Part shown: positions 1-11,125 of the stretch, piece after piece
Layout: every line of letters starts with the position of its first letter
How positions within the stretch are numbered: the first letter of the stretch is position 1
Assembly: GCF_025399195.1 (NCBI RefSeq)
Contig: NW_026252100.1
Location: forward strand, 1 to 64,000
Origin: Umbelopsis ramanniana AG
Taxonomy: Eukaryota; Mucoromycota; Umbelopsidomycetes; Umbelopsidales; Umbelopsidaceae
Length of the DNA: 64,000 nt
Direction of reading: 5' to 3'
Program-made: the position numbers and the translations under genes
Notes under the pieces: generated by a model
Told to the model about the DNA's origin: nothing
Databases searched by the model: none
The model's input: the letters and a program-made list of their open reading frames with translations, nothing else

Positions 1-139
1 TGGGAGCGTGTGCCTCAGACAGGGTTTTCTTCTTGAATTCACCACATTGACTAGCCTTTCACTTTTACACCTCTCTTGCCATCAGCCAATATATCTACAG
101 TGATATCGTAACCACTATCCAACTAGTCATTAGGACTCA

Positions 140-1173
140 ATGATGACCGACGCGATCAGCAAGCGAAGTATTAGCTCTGTTGATTCCAACCACCACCACC
201 CCAAGCCGTATCATAACAACAGCTATGGTGACCCAAAACGAGTCAAGTTGGCGTGAGTTTCCCCCATGCCATTTAAATTGAATGGTGCTTCCAGTATCGC
301 ATGTAACTCAATTCACTTCTCTTTAGTGACTCAACACCCTCGGATCGATACATTAGCTCATATCCCCCGCTAAATTCCATTCCAAAGACCGCCAGCAACC
401 CTCTACAAAACTTTAGAATTGATGATAGCATACCGCAAATCAAAAATCCTGCTGTGTTAGAAGCAAGAAGCCAATTATTCGAAGAACCCACTGCGTCGTT
501 TAATTCAACGGATGCGAAAAGCCCTTCCGCCATGTCGTTAGCCCTCATAGACGCAACGTACCCACCTCTGTTATGTCCCTCTTGTAAACACCTTGCCAGC
601 AGTCGCACTGAAGCTGATTACCATTACCGATCTACCCATCATGGTGAACGAGACTTTGTGTGCATGCACCCATACTGTCAGCGGACGTATCGATCCAAGG
701 GAGGGTTGAAATACCATTTGGAACAAATGCACACAATTAGCCATATACCAGAAAATAGCGGCGCTACTGCATCGTTACCTCCCATTGTCCATCGACCTCC
801 TTCCATTCCATCGCCGCGCGTCAAACACTCCACTCCTCATACCATGAAACCTCGACCGACGTCTAGTCATGATTCAAAATCAGCCGCTAAACGCGAACGA
901 AAGCGCCCAAAACCCGCCTTGCTTCCGGCGTCTGAGCAGCTGTTGAACTCTGCTTACGACCCGCTGGTGTGCCCTGTGTGTCGAGCCACGTTCAAGCGAA
1001 AAACCAACGTCATCAATCATTTGGTCGACTCACATCACGGCGAAGAACCCTACCATTGCATCATCACCGGCTGTACACATCCAAAGTCCTACGCTACTCG
1101 AGAAGGTCTAGTGTATCACATTGCCAACCATCACGACCGAGAAGCCAGTGGCAACGACAGTTCCAGTCGATGA
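140..1173 (+). CDS. C2H2 zinc finger protein with two finger pairs
   Basis: Two exons (140-252, 327-1173) joined by a 74-nt GT-AG intron give 319 residues. Two blocks each carry two C2H2-like fingers. The first, near residues 121-185, begins CPSC and continues with CMHPYC before KYHLEQMH. The second, near residues 251-303, begins CPVC and continues with CIITGC before YHIANHH. The blocks are separated by a basic Ser/Pro-rich linker. Paired fingers with a wide C-x4-C in the second member suggest nucleic-acid binding, so a nuclear regulatory role is inferred. The His-rich N-terminus (VDSNHHHPKPYHN) sits in the short first exon; tandem ATGs open the frame and I took the first. I recognise no specific orthologue. 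Confidence 0.8.
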
Positions 1174-1681
1174 CCCCACTGAGTCTCTCTGCACTTTTTT
1201 TCTGAGAATCCCTTTTTCTTAATGGTTCCCCTGTGCTTTAGCAAATCGTTCCCTCTCCCTCACCGTACATTTACATCCTCTTTTGTTGATTATGATGACG
1301 TTCTGGCGACCCATGCCGGAACTTCTCACTGTACATTGGCAATTTTTTAATAATATTTTTTTCTGGAGACTTGTAGTAATGTGAGATGGAGGAGACAATG
1401 GATTTGGGGGTTGTGGACTTGTTGGTTAAAGTTCAAGAGTGCTACTTTGCGAGAAATAGAAACGCGAGAATAGTCACTATTAGGTACTAACTGAGGCATA
1501 AAGGTAGAAGGGTAGTCAGGTTTGTGGAAATGTGATAGTGCACTTTCGTGCCTTGAAACACACATAACGTAGGCAGAGTTTAGATGGGGTGGTACTGCAA
1601 AAGGCGGCACCCTTTAAATACCGTGTTTATTACACCCAGTTACACCATTGGCTTCAGCAAATGCATTATACACTATGGTCT
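1174..1681. other. Convergent 3' region, no gene seen
   Basis: This gap lies between the stop of the C2H2 gene and the stop of the dehydrogenase gene on the other strand. It must hold both 3' untranslated regions. I see no further splice-consistent reading frame. Confidence 0.6.
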
Positions 1682-3001
1682 TTATTTTCCATTCGATAGC
1701 CACTGTAATCAGACGTCTCATCGTTAGTATCCGTACTCCAGAGATCGACTTCCGCCCCGCCCCACTTACCTTGAAGACACTCGAAAAATCTAAACCACGG
1801 TACTCCTTCTCGTTGGAGACGCGATTGTAGACCTGTGAAGCCAAGGCGCCCATCAAAACAGTGCTGTTGGACTCTTGCGCAGCATTCATAGCCAAACGAA
1901 GATCCTTGGCCATCAAGGTGTTGCCGAATCCACCAGTGTATCCTTTGCACGAAGGCGTGTTGGGTATAACGTCAGGGCAGGGGTTGTAGGTATCGGAACT
2001 CCAGCAACGACCACTGGAGGTGTTGAGGATGTTGGCCAACAGCTTTGGATCCATGCCCATCCGGATGCCGAGCTGCATCGTCTCGGAAACAGCGATCATG
2101 GAGATGCCGAGCAGCATATTGTTGCAGATTTTGGCAACTTGACCATTGCCGTTCGCTCCACAATAAACAATGTTCTTACCCATCAGCTCCAACAATGGCT
2201 TGGCTTGGTTAAAATCCGCTTCGGACGCTGCGCCCACCATAAAGGTCAACGTTCCAGCCGCGGCTCCAAGGATACCTAAAGATATCAAAAATGGATGGGC
2301 ATCAGCTTTTAGACATGAAATATCCAAAATGAGCCGTGCCTGAACGTACCACCACTGACAGGTGCATCCAAGGCCACAGCACCCTTTTCAACAATGGCCG
2401 CAGCAAGCTCCTTTGCGACAAGAGCATCGATGGTAGAAGAGTCAATGACCATGGTATCCTTTGCCAAACCTTGCAATACACCATCTGTTCCGAAATACAC
2501 TTCTTTGACATGAGGAGATGCAGGCAGCATGGTGATGATAGTACCGACTCTATCCGCCAGTTCGGCCGGCGTAGCAGCAATCTGCACATCCTTATTTGCA
2601 TCTTTGAATTTGTCCAGTGTACTCTCCACCACGTCATGTACAATCAGGGGTCTACCCGCCTTCAACGCGAGGTTATTGGCCATGTTATAGCCCTATACAC
2701 AAAAATGAGTGAGGAGGTGAAGTGAACATCAAAACGAGCGATCCAAGTCTATACCATTTGACCTAGGCCGATAAAGCCAATGGCATCTGCCTTGGTGTGC
2801 TTAGGAGAAAAAATAAAAATGTGGGTATCGCGGTTATAAGGGGTGGTGTTTCATTCTGTGAAAACCAGGACCAACCTTGGCTGCTAAATGGTTTAAATCA
2901 TGATGAGTATGAATCAGGTAGAGCGGTGTACAAGCGATATTAGGCCAATATTAACCTGTGGAAGAGTAGAGTCTCGTCGAGGAGCGTATTAAAGACAACA
3001 T
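1682..3001 (-). CDS. HIBADH: 3-hydroxyisobutyrate dehydrogenase, mitochondrial
   Basis: Oxidises 3-hydroxyisobutyrate to methylmalonate semialdehyde with NAD+ in mitochondrial valine breakdown. Six exons (2956-3001, 2876-2883, 2755-2799, 2350-2692, 1770-2275, 1682-1702) give 322 residues, the usual family length. The N-terminus MLSLIRSSTRLYSST is Arg/Ser-rich like a mitochondrial presequence. It is followed by the Rossmann motif GFIGLGQMGYNM (about residues 25-36), the substrate motif DAPVSGG, and GNGQVAKICNN carrying the catalytic lysine (about residue 196). The C-terminus DFSSVFKWLSNGK matches the family ending. Exon 2 is only 8 nt and is required for phase; its acceptor is a TAGCAG tandem, so a 5-nt version would also keep frame and drop one Ala. 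Confidence 0.93.
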
Positions 3002-3239
3002 GAGGAAGGTGAAAAAAGTGTGAGAAAAACTCAACGTCAAAGAAACTCAATATCATTGCATCGGATGTTGAAAAAAATTCTTATTGCTTATGTGTGCTTT
3101 GTTTGCAGAATGGGATGGAAAAAAAAGACTCAATATGTACATGGAAGAAAACGACTGGAGAGTGTAATGTAGCTTAGACGAAGTGAGTGTATAGAGGCAC
3201 GATGAGTGCACATTCAAATAAAGTTGCTATAGAAAGCCC

Positions 3240-3590
3240 CTAGCAAGGGCAAAAGTCAGAGCTGTGAGGACCAGCACAATTTGAGCACTTTGCTTTCTTG
3301 TCCTTTGAGGTGTCGGCCGATGTAGATGTGGATCCGAACATGCCTAATCGCAGATGAAGAGTAGGAGACAGATTGGGACGAGGAAAGTTGTTGAGGATAT
3401 AACCCTCGGTGACAGTTTCACCTGGAGCTGGGCCCTGTTGCTTATGTGGGGTTTGTCTATTAGAGGTGGTAGCAAATGGTTGCTGGCGCTTCAGAACGGC
3501 CGAGATAGGGCCAATACTCTTGCGAAGGCGATCAGGCCGCGAGGTGGTAGAAAAGATGCTACCAAAAACGGGAAGCTGGAAGATAGTCAT
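3240..3590 (-). CDS. Hypothetical small protein with C-terminal Cys cluster
   Basis: An open frame of 116 residues starts at MTIFQLPVFGSIFSTT and ends in KCSNCAGPHSSDFCPC, a compact four-cysteine tail that could bind metal. The N-terminus is hydrophobic then Arg/Ser-rich (STTSRPDRLRKS), compatible with a mitochondrial presequence; this is inference. A 78-nt segment inside (3348-3425, minus strand GTGAAA...GATTAG) has splice-like ends and is a multiple of three, so two isoforms are possible. I recognise no family. The frame continues upstream to 3803 but that part looks non-coding, so I chose the internal ATG. Confidence 0.5.
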   Translation of the reverse strand: MTIFQLPVFGSIFSTTSRPDRLRKSIGPISAVLKRQQPFATTSNRQTPHKQQGPAPGETVTEGYILNNFPRPNLSPTLHLRLGMFGSTSTSADTSKDKKAKCSNCAGPHSSDFCPC

Positions 3591-4007
3591 GGGAGGCAAT
3601 TGATTTGAAAGAAAGTAGAGAGAAAGAGATCTGATTATAATTATTTTTTTGGCGCTGGTGATTAAAGAAAATGCATTGCGTGGCATCGGTTTTATTGTAA
3701 GGGCAAGGATAAATTGTGTTCCGTGCGCAGCCGTGGTTTTTGACTCATCCCGGCTTCCCAGATACAGTGCGGAGTGAACACCGACCCCACGAGGACTGAA
3801 CACGCTTGGCTGTCCCTGTTACTTGGCTCTTGGCAAGCAATTGTTTAATGTCATTTTTATTTTCCCATTCATCTATCTCACAAAATCGTGTCTTCAGAAT
3901 CGTAATTGTCATTGATCAATCTAATATGAAAGAGAAGAAAATAAAAGAATTTAGCCGTTTCATTCCTAAAAAAAAAAATTTTAGATAGCCGCGCGCAAAA
4001 TTTCAAC
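3591..4007. other. Intergenic, A/T-rich, no gene seen
   Basis: This gap holds the upstream region of the small Cys-tail gene and the 3' region of the eIF2B beta gene, both on the minus strand. I see no splice-consistent frame and no RNA gene. Confidence 0.55.
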
Positions 4008-5599
4008 TCACCTATACACATAACTTGGTGGTGCTGATCCTCTGCAAGAAAATTATATGAGCACGAGGCAATGGAATTATCGTCGTCATTTACTAAAATT
4101 AGGCAGCATGGCAAAACTTACAGATTGTGCACAAACAAATTGACGAATTCAGGTGCGACAAAGTCGTAATAGGGATTTTGAACATCAGCTTTGTCAATAA
4201 GCGTGCCTTCGCTGAAAGAAAGCACTTGATCAGGCGTAACGCATACATTGAATAGATCAATGTCGTAAGGGAATAAAGGAGACAATTTATACAAAGCAGT
4301 GCAAACAAGCACTGGCGTAGCATGATGCTTTGCCGCTGCTGCCACCATCTGTGATCCCGTGACCGCAACCAACCCGCCATTGGCAAGAACTAGTCAACCA
4401 AGTTAATACCTGAGCCACCGTGACTCACCCGCTTGTGAGGAAACCTTACCTGCATGCGCTCCGATGACAACCTTGTTGACTCTTGACATGACGGCATATA
4501 CCGCCGAGTCAGTAATGACAGTGGTTTCAATTCCTACAGCAGCCAAAGCCGCTGCCATTTCCTGACCTTGTAGTCTGTGTGATAAGAAAACCATTAGTAT
4601 ATCAGGGACCGCTAGCAGGGATCGGCCAAAATAAGAGCCTTACGTGGGAGACGTTTCTGCGACAATGACTTGAAAATTACGTTTGAGTGCCGCCTTTGTT
4701 AAAAAGTCTTTGACGGTTCGGGAGTATCCAATGGTCATGATCACCTCACTAAGGGTAAACCAGGTATAAGTCGCAGGTACCAGAAAAATTGTATGCGCAC
4801 CCATATAAAAATGACAGCTCATCGTTTACACTCACTTTGCATGGATATGCTCTAAAGCTTGATCTGCAATACCCTTGTACACGGTTTCCAAATCAGCAAT
4901 AATTTCTTCGTTGATTTCCTGGATGATGAGAGGTTTCATGCCATAGCTTTTAGCAGAGTAATCGACATTATCCGAGTGTTGATCGACCAAAAGGTTGAAC
5001 ATGGATGATTCGGTCTGAAGTTTGGGTCGTGCTGGAATAGCATCGTTGGTATGATCAGCATTGTCATTCGTGTCCTGAGCTAATATTGATTTGAACTCGC
5101 GATCCGAATCCTCCTCGTTGTCTTCCTCGTCATCATCTGAAAACCCATCATCAGACTCCTCGCTTGTTCCGCTATTCATAATATCATCTGTTTCTAATTC
5201 GCCTCGCACCACTTCCTTGATAATTTTCAAGACTCTTCGTACAATGTTACCGACCGCAAGCTCTGTAATACGCATAATGAGTCAGTGGCACAGTAGGTGT
5301 TTTTGAGCAACAGCAACAAAGCAATCACCTTTAGGTTGAGCAGCAGAGAGTCGACGTCCAAGGTCTTTGATAATCTGAATCAACACGGTGGCATCACTCC
5401 ATCTGGTAGTCGATACGACTTGTCGAAGAATGATGGCAGTTTCCTTTGCGACTTCGTACGAACCGACGATTTGCCTAATGAAACGACATTATGGTAAATG
5501 TCGAGTCTGAGTGGTTCACTGCTTGTAGTTACATTACCTTCGCTTCAATCGGGAGATGAAGCTTTCTACGTGGGCTTCTAATGCCTTGGACAGTACCAT
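4008..5599 (-). CDS. GCD7: Translation initiation factor eIF2B subunit beta
   Basis: Regulatory beta subunit of the cytosolic eIF2B complex, which reloads eIF2 with GTP. Seven exons (5538-5599, 5329-5474, 4836-5262, 4644-4748, 4450-4574, 4122-4389, 4008-4041) give 388 residues with every phase consistent. Family landmarks read through: [98 protein letters not shown], and the C-terminal [11 protein letters not shown]. An acidic Asp/Glu/Ser insertion ([18 protein letters not shown]) sits in the N-terminal third; fungal and animal orthologues often have a variable loop there. The 34-nt last exon encodes the diagnostic tail. Three CCAAT-type sites lie about 170-220 bp upstream. Confidence 0.95.
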
Positions 5600-6453
5600 T
5601 GTTTGTCAAGGTCAACCTTGAGCTGTGGGACTGCGAAATTTTCCAGGACTTTTTTTTTTTTTTTGGCTGGGTGGTTAAACAAAAATTGACCCACCACCGT
5701 ACGAGGATTTCAGTCGCCAAAGGCACTTTACTGAGCTCAATGCTATAACCAAGAAACGAAAACATAAAAAATTGGAAAAAATAAAAAATTGGAAAAAACA
5801 AAAAAAAAAAAATTGGAAAAATGAAAAAAGAACCAAAAATTCATAAATTGATGTTAACGCATTAAAAGCTCATATGTTTTCATCTTGACGCCGCTATGCT
5901 ATGGTATAAACACGCAGACATTGAACAATTCTTCAGAATAATTTTTGTGACAAGGGTACCAGCTGAAAGCATTGGCTTTGCTATCTCCGCAAACCCGCTA
6001 CCCCACCGATGAGAGTGGGAGCAGAATATCTATCCTGCTGCAGAGTTAATCCCGGTTTCAAATGTACGACGGACCTGGTGCAGTGCCGCTGAGTAACTAA
6101 AGGGCCCTGCGCGACAATTTTTGGCTTACTCTGTGACACTGGCCTCTTTGGTGCACCTTTAATGGCGAAGTAGGTACTGAATGCCTGGCACGCAGAGTAC
6201 GAATAACAGAGTTATTTTTGGGCTTACCGCCAAAATGGCGGGTATGTAGCCGGCGGTCTTCATGTTGCCATTTATGGTGGCCTGATTCTTTGCTGGTACC
6301 GAATATATTTTTTTTAGAAAAAAGATGATCGAACCTATCAGAAGAGATCTGTGCCTTTCCTCGGTTGCGATATCGCTTGCCAGTGTGGTTAGGAACGCAA
6401 TCCCATAACATTAACAGTATAACTCAGTGGTCCTTTACATCATTCAACATCGT
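5600..6453. other. Intergenic region, A-tract rich
   Basis: This is the upstream region of the eIF2B beta gene. It contains a 19-nt T run near 5649 and a cluster of A-tract plus ATTGG units (5766-5815). From 5940 to 6420 the composition is more balanced, but I could not build a spliced gene. Confidence 0.5.
5766..5820 (-). repeat. Three A-tract/ATTGG units (CCAAT-T-tract on minus strand)
   Basis: ATTGG occurs at 5771-5775, 5788-5792 and 5811-5815, each preceded by a run of A and followed by A5-A6. Read on the minus strand this is CCAAT followed by a T-tract, three times, 170-220 bp upstream of the eIF2B beta start. NF-Y/HAP binds CCAAT, and T-tracts excl nucleosomes in fungal promoters, so a promoter role is plausible but inferred. 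Confidence 0.5.
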
Positions 6454-6728
6454 ATGATTGAAACATCCAGGTTAGTTCATAAGTAGAATAGGCTACATAA
6501 GCCTTTTTCGCCGCAAAGCACGAATATCATGGTTGGTGTTCAATTCGTATATCAGATTTTCATTCTACCATTTTAGTCACCATCACGCCGCAACCTCCGA
6601 CTCCAAGCTGGCCAATGAAATTGCCGATGTTGGCAACATGTGAGTCTGACCGTTAAATTTCACTCAAATCATGGCCGGAGATCCCATTGAAGTTGAATAT
6701 CAGTAACAGATTTTATGCCCTCGCTTAG
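6454..6728 (+). CDS. Candidate 34-residue protein from three exons
   Basis: Exons 6454-6470, 6577-6639 and 6704-6728 splice in phase to MIETSSHHHAATSDSKLAN plus EIADVGNINRFYALA. Both introns have good donors (GTTAGT, GTGAGT) and acceptors (TTTTAG, TATCAG). An AATAAA lies at 6742-6747, 14 nt after the stop. The last acceptor has an in-frame alternative six bases downstream. I recognise no family. It could also be the visible part of a longer transcript or a non-coding spliced RNA. Confidence 0.4.
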
Positions 6729-6873
6729 CGGAGATTGATTGAGAATAAATCGTTTTCAAAACGATGAGATCTAGTGTACGTTTATTAAGTGGTTGAGACG
6801 AATGGGTGTCTGGAGAATGCAAAGGTATATGTATAAATGAGTTGGGGAGGAACTGAAACAAATCTATCTTAGA

Positions 6874-7446
6874 CTACGCGAAGGTAACCCTTTTCTTGCA
6901 ATGTCGTTTGTGGTCCGACTTTCGGGCACAGGCAACACTACACAGGCGAACACGTCTGCAACGAGCACAGACAGGCATGCGCTCAGCCTCAATACCACAT
7001 GCAACACAAATGTGTTCGATATCGCTACCGTCCGAAGAATAGATGTGTTTTTGTGCCTGTGTAAGCGCATCCAAACTTGCCTTGGCCATCCGCTGGGTTC
7101 TGGAGGCTAGAGGAATCTCGACCGGGACTCGGACAGTTTTTGCCTTTTGGTAATAAACAATGGCTTGCTCGTATAACATGTTGGCTTCACATCGCAGAGC
7201 TCGGTGATGATAGATGACCATGCGTAGGGTCTCGGAGAAGGCAGTGGGACAAGGTTGGTGCTTCAAGCGTTTGGCGAGTTGATCGAGTAATGACGACACA
7301 GGCTGCCATCTAGGGTTACTGGCACATTGTAAGAGATGGGTGGATATCTGAAGGACAGCGTCCAACACCCTTTGGTCAACATTTATATCATGGGATGAAA
7401 CCAGTATAGAAAGGTCATTTTGGCATTGTTCTGCATCGTGGTACAT
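6874..7446 (-). CDS. MYND-type zinc finger protein
   Basis: Single exon, 190 residues. The C-terminal 45 residues form a MYND finger: CVACGIEAERMPVCARC, then LCSVACARKSDHKRHC, giving the Cys/His spacing expected for two interleaved zinc sites. MYND fingers bind proline-rich peptides, so this is likely an adaptor. The N-terminal 140 residues are helical in character, with no SET domain or other enzyme motif, so it is not an SMYD methyltransferase. A CCAAT plus long T-tract (minus strand, 7511-7528) lies about 70 bp before the ATG and probably marks its promoter. Confidence 0.75.
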   Translation of the reverse strand: MYHDAEQCQNDLSILVSSHDINVDQRVLDAVLQISTHLLQCASNPRWQPVSSLLDQLAKRLKHQPCPTAFSETLRMVIYHHRALRCEANMLYEQAIVYYQKAKTVRVPVEIPLASRTQRMAKASLDALTQAQKHIYSSDGSDIEHICVACGIEAERMPVCARCRRVRLCSVACARKSDHKRHCKKRVTFA

Positions 7447-7802
7447 TTTAGAGAAGAAGGTGAAAGAGAGGTATTCTAGACGGTCGCTGGGAAAGAAATA
7501 CAGGAAAAGCTAAAAAAAAAAAAAATTGGGAAAAAAAGCCCGAAAGAAAAAAAAGAAATAGAACCAATTAGTTTTTAACATAGAATTTTTTCTTTTTTGG
7601 CTGTCTCCCATTGTTTTCGCGCGCCAACTTTTCTTGAAAGGTCAAATGCTAGCTAGCTTAGCATAGCATTACAGGTATAACGAGTGTTGCTTGAGGGAGG
7701 AATACCAGCTTCTCTCGGTGAGTGGGAATGATGTGGAGTGTGAAAATGGCATGGTAGCAAAGCCGGTCGGTATTTGTCTTCCTAATGGGATGCTAAAGAG
7801 GT
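7447..7802. other. Short intergenic region
   Basis: This gap holds the promoter of the MYND gene, including an A13/ATTGG element at 7512-7528, and the 3' region of the next minus-strand gene. A run agctagctagcttagcatag near 7649 is a short low-complexity stretch. No gene is seen. Confidence 0.5.
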
Positions 7803-9172
7803 TCATTCCATCGGCTCGGGTGATCTTGTTTGTGGTAGGTTGCCGTACGGTGAAGGCATTAAAGAGGTGTCGCTTGGTGCCACGCTATTTTCCTTTCTGG
7901 GAGATCGGTGCGGTGGCTGAAGATCCAATGTGGAACCATGAGAAGAGACAGAATCTCGACGTTTCCTCTTTGAGACACCCGACTCATCATGATTCACTAA
8001 AAGTGATCGCAACACCTTGTTCTATACAAACAAAACACCGTGAGTGGATGTTATTCGAAAAAGTGATGGTGCCAGTACAATTACCTCAATTTCCAAATCA
8101 TGGACCTTGCGCTTTAGAGCCTCATGGTCCTTCAACGCACGGATGGATGCTCGATAAGTGGACACTTCAACTTCCAATTCCTTGTTTCGCTTTTCCAATT
8201 GTTGAAGACGGTCGTTGCCATTGGGTGTATTCAACGTAAAGACATGTTGACCGACTCGAGCATTGAGAGGAGGAGGAAAGGTCATGGTACGTTCATTTCG
8301 TCGTTGCGGTACCGGGTATGTGTATGCTCGATAAGGATCTTGATGTTGGGATGGGGAACCTTCTAACACAGAAAAGCTAGATGATCTTCTCTCGGCCGTT
8401 GCTTCCTTCTTTTCTGGAGACATCGCCTTGGTATCTTCTCCCAAACTATTGGAACGACTATTTCCACCAGAAGTGCCACAATTGGTCAATCGCCGTCTTT
8501 GGGCGGGTGCGACTCCGCTGCAACTGGTTCCTCCTTCTGCGCGTTGATGGCGATTGAGCGCGTCCAATCGAGCAAACGATCGCATACATATTGCACATAT
8601 ATAAGGTTTTTCACCGGTGTGTAGCTTCTGATGTCGTTTTAAATCGTGATGTCGTCGGAATTGATGATGGCATTCCTCGCACTAAAAAAAATTATCAAGT
8701 GGGGGATATAAATAGAGTATTAGGAAAAATATCTCGCTCTACTTAGAACAGAATTATTTGTAGATAGAACCCCTCCAATCCCACTCTCTAGGCCATTTAC
8801 CTCGTACGATCGTTCGTTTGAGTGAGTCGCTAGGTGCGACTTGAGATTGTGCGGTCGACTGAACGTTTGGTCGCATTGGTTACAGGCAAATTGCTTGTCG
8901 TTTGTGTCCGGTACAGGTGATTCAGAGGGCGAGGTCGTCGTCATGGTGGGTAGGTTTTTTCTTTCCATCGGTGGTTTTTCATTTAACCAGTCAACGGACC
9001 GGCGAGTAGAGGAGTGAATAGGAGGCAATTTAGTGGATAAAGGAGACGTAGGTGAGTTGGAGGTTAAAATTGGAGGAAAGGACGGTGTAGACGATTCTTG
9101 GTCATGACTATTCAATAACGATGAGATCGACGCTTCATGATGTCTTTGCTGATGTGGGGCAGCTTCCGCCAT
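7803..9172 (-). CDS. C2H2 zinc finger transcription factor with coiled coil
   Basis: Three exons (8801-9172, 8085-8681, 7803-8021) give 395 residues, all phase 0. A Ser/Pro-rich N-terminus precedes three fingers: CNQCDQTFSRPHNLKSHLATH in exon 1, then CEECHHQFRRHHDLKRHQKLH and CAICMRSFARLDALNRHQ in exon 2, joined by the standard TGEKPY linker. The third finger lacks a clear second His and may use a downstream Cys. After the fingers comes a coiled coil (DRLQQLEKRNKELEVEV...) likely to mediate dimerisation, then a basic patch SKRKRRDS that may be a nuclear signal. Nuclear DNA-binding regulator; orthology not assigned. Confidence 0.85.
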
Positions 9173-11125
9173 GGCAAAAGACTATGGTGCAGTGAAAGGG
9201 AAGACGCAGGGTCACAAAAAAAAAAGAAACTGAAAAGCGCCTCAGCTCTTGGCTGGTGGTCCCGAGTCACTTGCCCATTGGAGTTGCCTCTGATTGGCTC
9301 CGGAAACTGTGGCGCATCCCGGCACGTGCTTGTCAACGTCATCATCAGCCTCTTGAATGTGGCATCGATCAATGCTACTTCTGTGCACAAAGTAGCAACA
9401 TCACTATGAATACCTTCAAGAACGAAGTATACAACGTATGCATGCGTAGAGATAAACAGATACTGGTTCGCAATGTGTAGGAGAATCAGTGCTCTTTAAC
9501 GGCTCTGTTATCTTGCGCAGAACACTTTGATGTGGCTGCTCGTTCCTGACCGCCCATTCACGCTGCGGACTGTGTAAATTGGTCTGGATGGTCAAGGGCC
9601 AAATCCCACAGTGTTTCTCCCTGACCTACAGATTCTCCTTTTATTCTAATTTAATATGAAATAGTAAAATGAACGGACGAGCTTACTAGATAGATCTCAC
9701 TGTGCTAGCGCTCTGGATAGCCACTAATTTACTGAGTTTGATGTGCTGCTGTTGTCCAAAAATAAAACTACAGAAGACAAAAAATTTAGGCTGTCAGTCT
9801 CGACATGGCTTTGACCTGCATGCAGATATCTACTTATTTTTTTTATTTTGTTTGGAAATGCTAGACGTGCAAAAATATGTTGTTCTCCCTCTTTGCCAAC
9901 CCTCGTTGTCGAGTTCAACTATAATGCCCATAATTTTAGAGAGTGTGTTCATGTGAAAAAACCTAAACCGGTATATCTAGGTAAGGTGTCTTCTCAGAAT
10001 CCTTTTTTTACATTATCTATTTGTTGCACGGCTTGTGTAAAGTTTTATCTTATGTGTCCCTTATATAAATGCAAGGGTCGCTTTAGATCTTTTCAGGGCA
10101 ACCCTATGTTTGTCAATAGTAGTCGCTACTGCTTATGACTTAAAGACTGAAAGATCCATTACGTTGTGTGTTGCAAATGTAAAGTAAAAATGCAGGTGGA
10201 TCAGCGCACTATCTCTTGCAACTAGCCATCATAGTAAGCAATTTATTATTGAAGTGGGCTCATATCCGTCGTAACTGCGCACATCGTGCGTAGATGCTAT
10301 ATTCATTGTATCATTTTCCTCGTTGTACTGCTTTCCATTTTTAACGGATTAAGGCCAGTGCTGTGTTTCTTTATCAACATATCTCAACACAGTCAAATTG
10401 TCCGCATTAAAATGACCCCCTTCCATGCTGAAATGCGCATATACGATTCCTTTGTTATGATGATGCCAGTAAACTGTTGAATTGCACTGTAGCCCACAGG
10501 GACCAGTGTCGAGATATCCCTGATTTTTTTTTTCAGCATTTGAAAGCATCGTATGCCCCTCTTTAGCCGCTGACTCCTATATTTTAAATTTTAGTCCCAA
10601 CGTACTGGTTCATGCTACACCAATCAGGATTTTCATCTTCGGGATGCCACCTACACTACAGGGACGCGAGAACAAACCATTAACATTAAGATGCAGTCTC
10701 ATGCTCATGATATACTGATTGAACTGATTTGTACAGAAAGTAGTGCAATAAAATGATTATCGACTCGCGTGCTCAGTGACAAGGGAGGAAGACAAAAAGT
10801 AGGATGAAAAATGAATCATACAGAAGAAGGGGGAAAAAATGGCTCTAGTTGAATTAATGATCAGATTGAGAAAAAAAGTAAGAAAAAAACCGTCAAAGTA
10901 AAGAACGAAAAGCTAATTGACAGCCATGGTCCGGCCACACTTCGTCTTTCACTTTGCCCGCTTCTTTTTCGAAAGAAAATCTTTCTTCATAAAGGTGAGA
11001 CGAAAAAAAAAAGGCATTTTGGAGTTAGATGATGCTAGAGCACATCTTGACGCCGGACATCTACAAATCCTATCGCGATGTTTAGTCAACAGAGATCATC
11101 CAATGCTAGCTCGTTTCAAACATAT
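9173..11125. other. Long intergenic region, no gene resolved
   Basis: Nearly 2 kb between the start of the C2H2 factor and the stop of the APSES gene, both on the minus strand. Several open stretches exist but none has a start, consistent splice sites and protein-like composition together. It presumably holds the C2H2 gene promoter, including a 10-bp T run (minus strand) about 40 bp upstream of its ATG. Confidence 0.5.
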
